From JADJNW01 sp964523725 (GTDB lineage Bacteria; Bacteroidota; Bacteroidia; Chitinophagales; Saprospiraceae), in assembly GCA_964523725.1 (NCBI GenBank), contig CAZGAU010000232.1, positions 1-6,824 of the forward strand: a stretch of 6,824 nucleotides of DNA, written 5' to 3'. Both the position numbers and the translations under genes were made by a program. Positions 5,105 through 6,824 of the stretch are shown here, piece after piece. Numbering within the stretch: the first letter of the stretch is position 1; every line of letters starts with the position of its first letter. The notes under the pieces are model-generated. The model was not told where the DNA came from and made no database searches. It was given only the letters and a program-made list of their open reading frames with translations.

Positions 5105-5686
5105 ATGAACGTCACTCCCGCACAGATTAGTGAGCTTATTAAAAAGAGAAGAGCGATTTTCCCGAAAATGTTCAATGATTATCCTATCCCGAAAGAAATA
5201 ATTGAAGTCATTTTGGAGAATGCAAACTGGGCGCCCACGCATCGGCTCACCGAGCCCTGGCGGTTTAAGGTTTTTACAGGTAAAGCCCTGGAGGGCCTGG
5301 GGCAGTACATGGGTAATTATTACAAACAAAACACCCCGCCGGAGCTGTTCTCAGAAGAAAAATATAAGAAAAATATGGAAAATCCGCAACGCTCGGCTTG
5401 CGTGATTGCCATTTGTGTGCAAAGGGATCCCGACGAGCGCGTACCGGAGTGGGAAGAAATTGCAGCGGTAGCTTGCGCAGTGCAAAATATGTGGCTGACC
5501 TGCACGGCTTATGGTATTGGTAGTTACTGGAGTACGCCGGCGGCAGCTTTGAATGCGCATGAATTTCTGGGATTAAACAAGGGAGAACGCTGCCTGGGTT
5601 TGTTTTACATGGGGTATCATGATATACCGGAACTACCGGGTAAGCGCAGGCCAATTGAGGAGAAAACGGTCTGGATGGAGGAGTGA
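5105..5686 (+). CDS. Nitroreductase family protein (FMN-dependent oxidoreductase)
   Basis: From ATG 5105 the protein has 193 residues, the normal size for a single-domain nitroreductase, a homodimeric cytoplasmic FMN enzyme using NAD(P)H. Family features are the N-terminal ISELIKKRRAIFP with R15-R16 for FMN phosphate contact, ANWAPTHRLTEPWRF (40-54), the helix EIAAVACAVQNMWLTCTAYGIGSYW (118-142) and the late GLFYMGYHD. The pattern is nearest to YdjA-like nitroreductases, but the substrate cannot be predicted. The frame is open upstream to an ATG at 4961, which would add 48 residues; I rejected that start because it would overlap the divergent gene and cover both promoters, and the extension does not resemble the family. 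It is apparently monocistronic. Confidence 0.93.
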   Translation: MNVTPAQISELIKKRRAIFPKMFNDYPIPKEIIEVILENANWAPTHRLTEPWRFKVFTGKALEGLGQYMGNYYKQNTPPELFSEEKYKKNMENPQRSACVIAICVQRDPDERVPEWEEIAAVACAVQNMWLTCTAYGIGSYWSTPAAALNAHEFLGLNKGERCLGLFYMGYHDIPELPGKRRPIEEKTVWMEE

Positions 5687-5699
5687 TTTTTTATAGCTA

Positions 5700-5794
5700 C
5701 ACGGTTTCCTGGTTGCATGGTTACACTGTTTGATTGAATACGACACAAAGCATAAATCATTCCAACCAGGAAACACCGGAACTATGAAACCGTG
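5700..5794. repeat. Inverted pair of degenerate octamer-repeat tracts
   Basis: On the + strand 5703-5736 reads as successive 8-mers GGTTTCCT, GGTTGCAT, GGTTACAC, TGTTTGAT, then TG. On the - strand 5791-5758 reads GGTTTCAT, AGTTCCGG, TGTTTCCT, GGTTGGAA, then TG. The tracts face each other across 21 nt. Two alternative perfect pairings exist: CACGGTTTC (5700-5708) with GAAACCGTG (5786-5794), 9 bp, and GTTTCCTGGTTG (5704-5715) with CAACCAGGAAAC (5763-5774), 12 bp. No coding sequence lies here. It may be a REP-like or structural element, or the 3' end signal of the nitroreductase transcript, although no T-run follows. Confidence 0.6.
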
Positions 5795-5814
5795 AATTTC
5801 AATCTTTTAAATCG

Positions 5815-5846
5815 TTTGGTCAAGCCGAAATATTGGCTTACTTTTG
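5815..5846 (+). promoter_or_regulatory. Predicted promoter of hppA
   Basis: TTTG at 5815-5818 and TACTTTTG at 5839-5846 are separated by 20 nt. This is the best match in the window to the Bacteroidota -33 TTTG / -7 TAnnTTTG pattern. The spacer contains a short AAGCC/GGCTT inverted repeat (5822-5839). Transcription would start near 5853, leaving a leader of about 105 nt before the hppA ATG. Confidence 0.65.
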
Positions 5847-5891
5847 CGGTCATGTTTTAAAAATCCTAATTAATTGTAAGTTTAAGGTTAT

Positions 5892-5918
5892 AAGTTTCAG
5901 GCTGATTATCTGAGGCTT
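5892..5918 (+). promoter_or_regulatory. Hairpin in the hppA 5' leader
   Basis: In RNA, AAGUUUCAG (5892-5900) pairs with CUGAGGCUU (5910-5918) over nine positions including two G-U pairs, around a 9-nt loop. A direct repeat, TAAGTTTAAGG (5877-5887) and TAAGTTTCAGG (5891-5901), overlaps it. It resembles no riboswitch class I know and has no terminator-like T-run. A regulatory role is only possible. Confidence 0.3.
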
Positions 5919-5959
5919 TATGCTAAACATTAACCAATAAAAACTAAAAGTATACTCGT

Positions 5960-6824
5960 ATGAGTGGGACAATTACTTACCTGATTCCGGCATTTGGTGT
6001 GCTGGCTTTGTTGTACACGTTCTGGAAATCTGCGTGGATCAACCGTCAGGATGCTGGTAGCGACAAAATGAAGAATATTGCCAAAAGTATTGCAGAAGGC
6101 GCTATGGCATTCCTGAGAGCAGAATACCGCATTTTGGCAATTTTTGTGATTGCAGTAGCCATATTGTTGGGCGTAAGCGGCAATACCCCTGAATCTTCAC
6201 CGTTGGTGGCTGGTTCGTTTATCCTGGGGGCGTTCTGTTCAGCTTTGGCTGGTTTCATTGGGATGCGCGTGGCCACCAAAGCAAACGTTCGTACCACCAA
6301 CGCCGCACGTACCAGTTTGGGCAAAGCATTGGAAATTGCATTTGCCGGAGGCTCAGTGATGGGTTTGGGTGTGGTAGGTTTGGGTGTATTGGGCTTGAGC
6401 ATTTTGTTTATTGCTTACAGTTCCATGTTCGGTACGGCCGACTATGCCGACGTAAGCCGCGTGATTACAATTCTTACCGGTTTTTCATTTGGTGCCTCAT
6501 CTATTGCATTGTTTGCGCGTGTGGGGGGCGGTATTTACACAAAAGCTGCCGACGTAGGTGCTGACCTTGTGGGTAAAGTAGAAGCCGGTATCCCGGAAGA
6601 TCACCCGCTGAATCCGGCAACTATTGCCGATAATGTAGGTGACAACGTAGGTGACGTAGCCGGTATGGGTGCTGACTTGTTTGAATCGTACGTTGGTTCG
6701 ATCATTTCTACCATGGTACTCGGGGCGGTATTTATGACCAGTACGACTTTTTCGGATAACTTCAACGGTTTGTCGGCAGTAGTGCTGCCGCTGATTCTGG
6801 CAGGTACCGGAATCGTGACCTCCA
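5960..6824 (+). CDS. hppA: Membrane-bound ion-translocating pyrophosphatase (5' part)
   Basis: The window holds the first 288 codons of a protein that normally has about 700 residues or more with 16 membrane helices; it runs off the right edge. It hydrolyses pyrophosphate and pumps H+ (or Na+) out across the inner membrane. The signature GGGIYTKAADVGADLVGKVE (residues 189-208) and D224-NVG-D228-NVG-D232-VAGMGADLFES carry the Mg-pyrophosphate-binding Asp and Lys residues. D239 and E242 lie in the helix-6 region that forms the ion gate. Membrane segments are seen at about 5-22, 58-72, 82-104, 129-155, 168-187 and 240-262. The residue that decides K+ dependence is outside the window, and H+ versus Na+ specificity cannot be settled here. 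ATG 5960 is the first in frame after the predicted promoter and leader. Confidence 0.95.
   Translation, partial: MSGTITYLIPAFGVLALLYTFWKSAWINRQDAGSDKMKNIAKSIAEGAMAFLRAEYRILAIFVIAVAILLGVSGNTPESSPLVAGSFILGAFCSALAGFIGMRVATKANVRTTNAARTSLGKALEIAFAGGSVMGLGVVGLGVLGLSILFIAYSSMFGTADYADVSRVITILTGFSFGASSIALFARVGGGIYTKAADVGADLVGKVEAGIPEDHPLNPATIADNVGDNVGDVAGMGADLFESYVGSIISTMVLGAVFMTSTTFSDNFNGLSAVVLPLILAGTGIVTS

Noticed and set aside
6046..6402. 118-codon open frame on the - strand inside hppA
   Set aside because: It is a shadow of the pyrophosphatase frame. Its composition (many Pro, Ala, Thr and Asn) mirrors the antisense of a Gly/Ala-rich membrane protein, and no start signal or homology is visible.

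Overview
The window looks like chromosomal DNA from a Bacteroidota bacterium. The evidence is the housekeeping gene set (greA-HIT pair, ruvC, membrane pyrophosphatase), the absence of clear Shine-Dalgarno sequences, and several upstream octamers that fit the Bacteroidota -7 consensus TAnnTTTG, two of them with a TTG or TTTG exactly 20 nt upstream. A Saprospiria-like origin is only a guess. I saw no mobile element, CRISPR array, tRNA or rRNA.

Layout. Positions 1-520 (+) hold the 3' end of greA and a complete HIT-family hydrolase gene whose start overlaps the greA stop. Two GC-rich hairpins at 534-603 separate this unit from convergent ruvC. Positions 606-3659 (-) form a tightly packed run, in transcription order: a manganese-type DtxR/MntR regulator, a metal-binding ABC substrate-binding protein with a C-terminal membrane anchor, the matching ATPase, then ruvC. 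Gaps are 5, 11 and 17 nt. No permease gene is present. The promoter region of this run holds a perfect 18-nt palindrome and a second 8-7-8 inverted repeat, both candidate operators.

Positions 3701-4987 (-) encode three consecutive small proteins, each with four predicted membrane segments. They share a D-x3-Q pair, a WQxxS motif and a late proline, so they look like diverged tandem paralogues of a family I do not recognise. A 117-nt divergent intergenic region with a strong dyad separates them from a nitroreductase gene (5105-5686, +). A 273-nt gap follows with an unusual inverted pair of octamer-repeat tracts, the best promoter match of the window and a structured leader. Then comes hppA, the membrane-bound ion-pumping pyrophosphatase, which runs off the right edge.

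How the genes work together. The regulator, binding protein and ATPase make a self-regulated manganese/zinc-type import system that needs a permease from elsewhere. ruvC probably shares this transcript only by position. The three membrane proteins are the most novel content.
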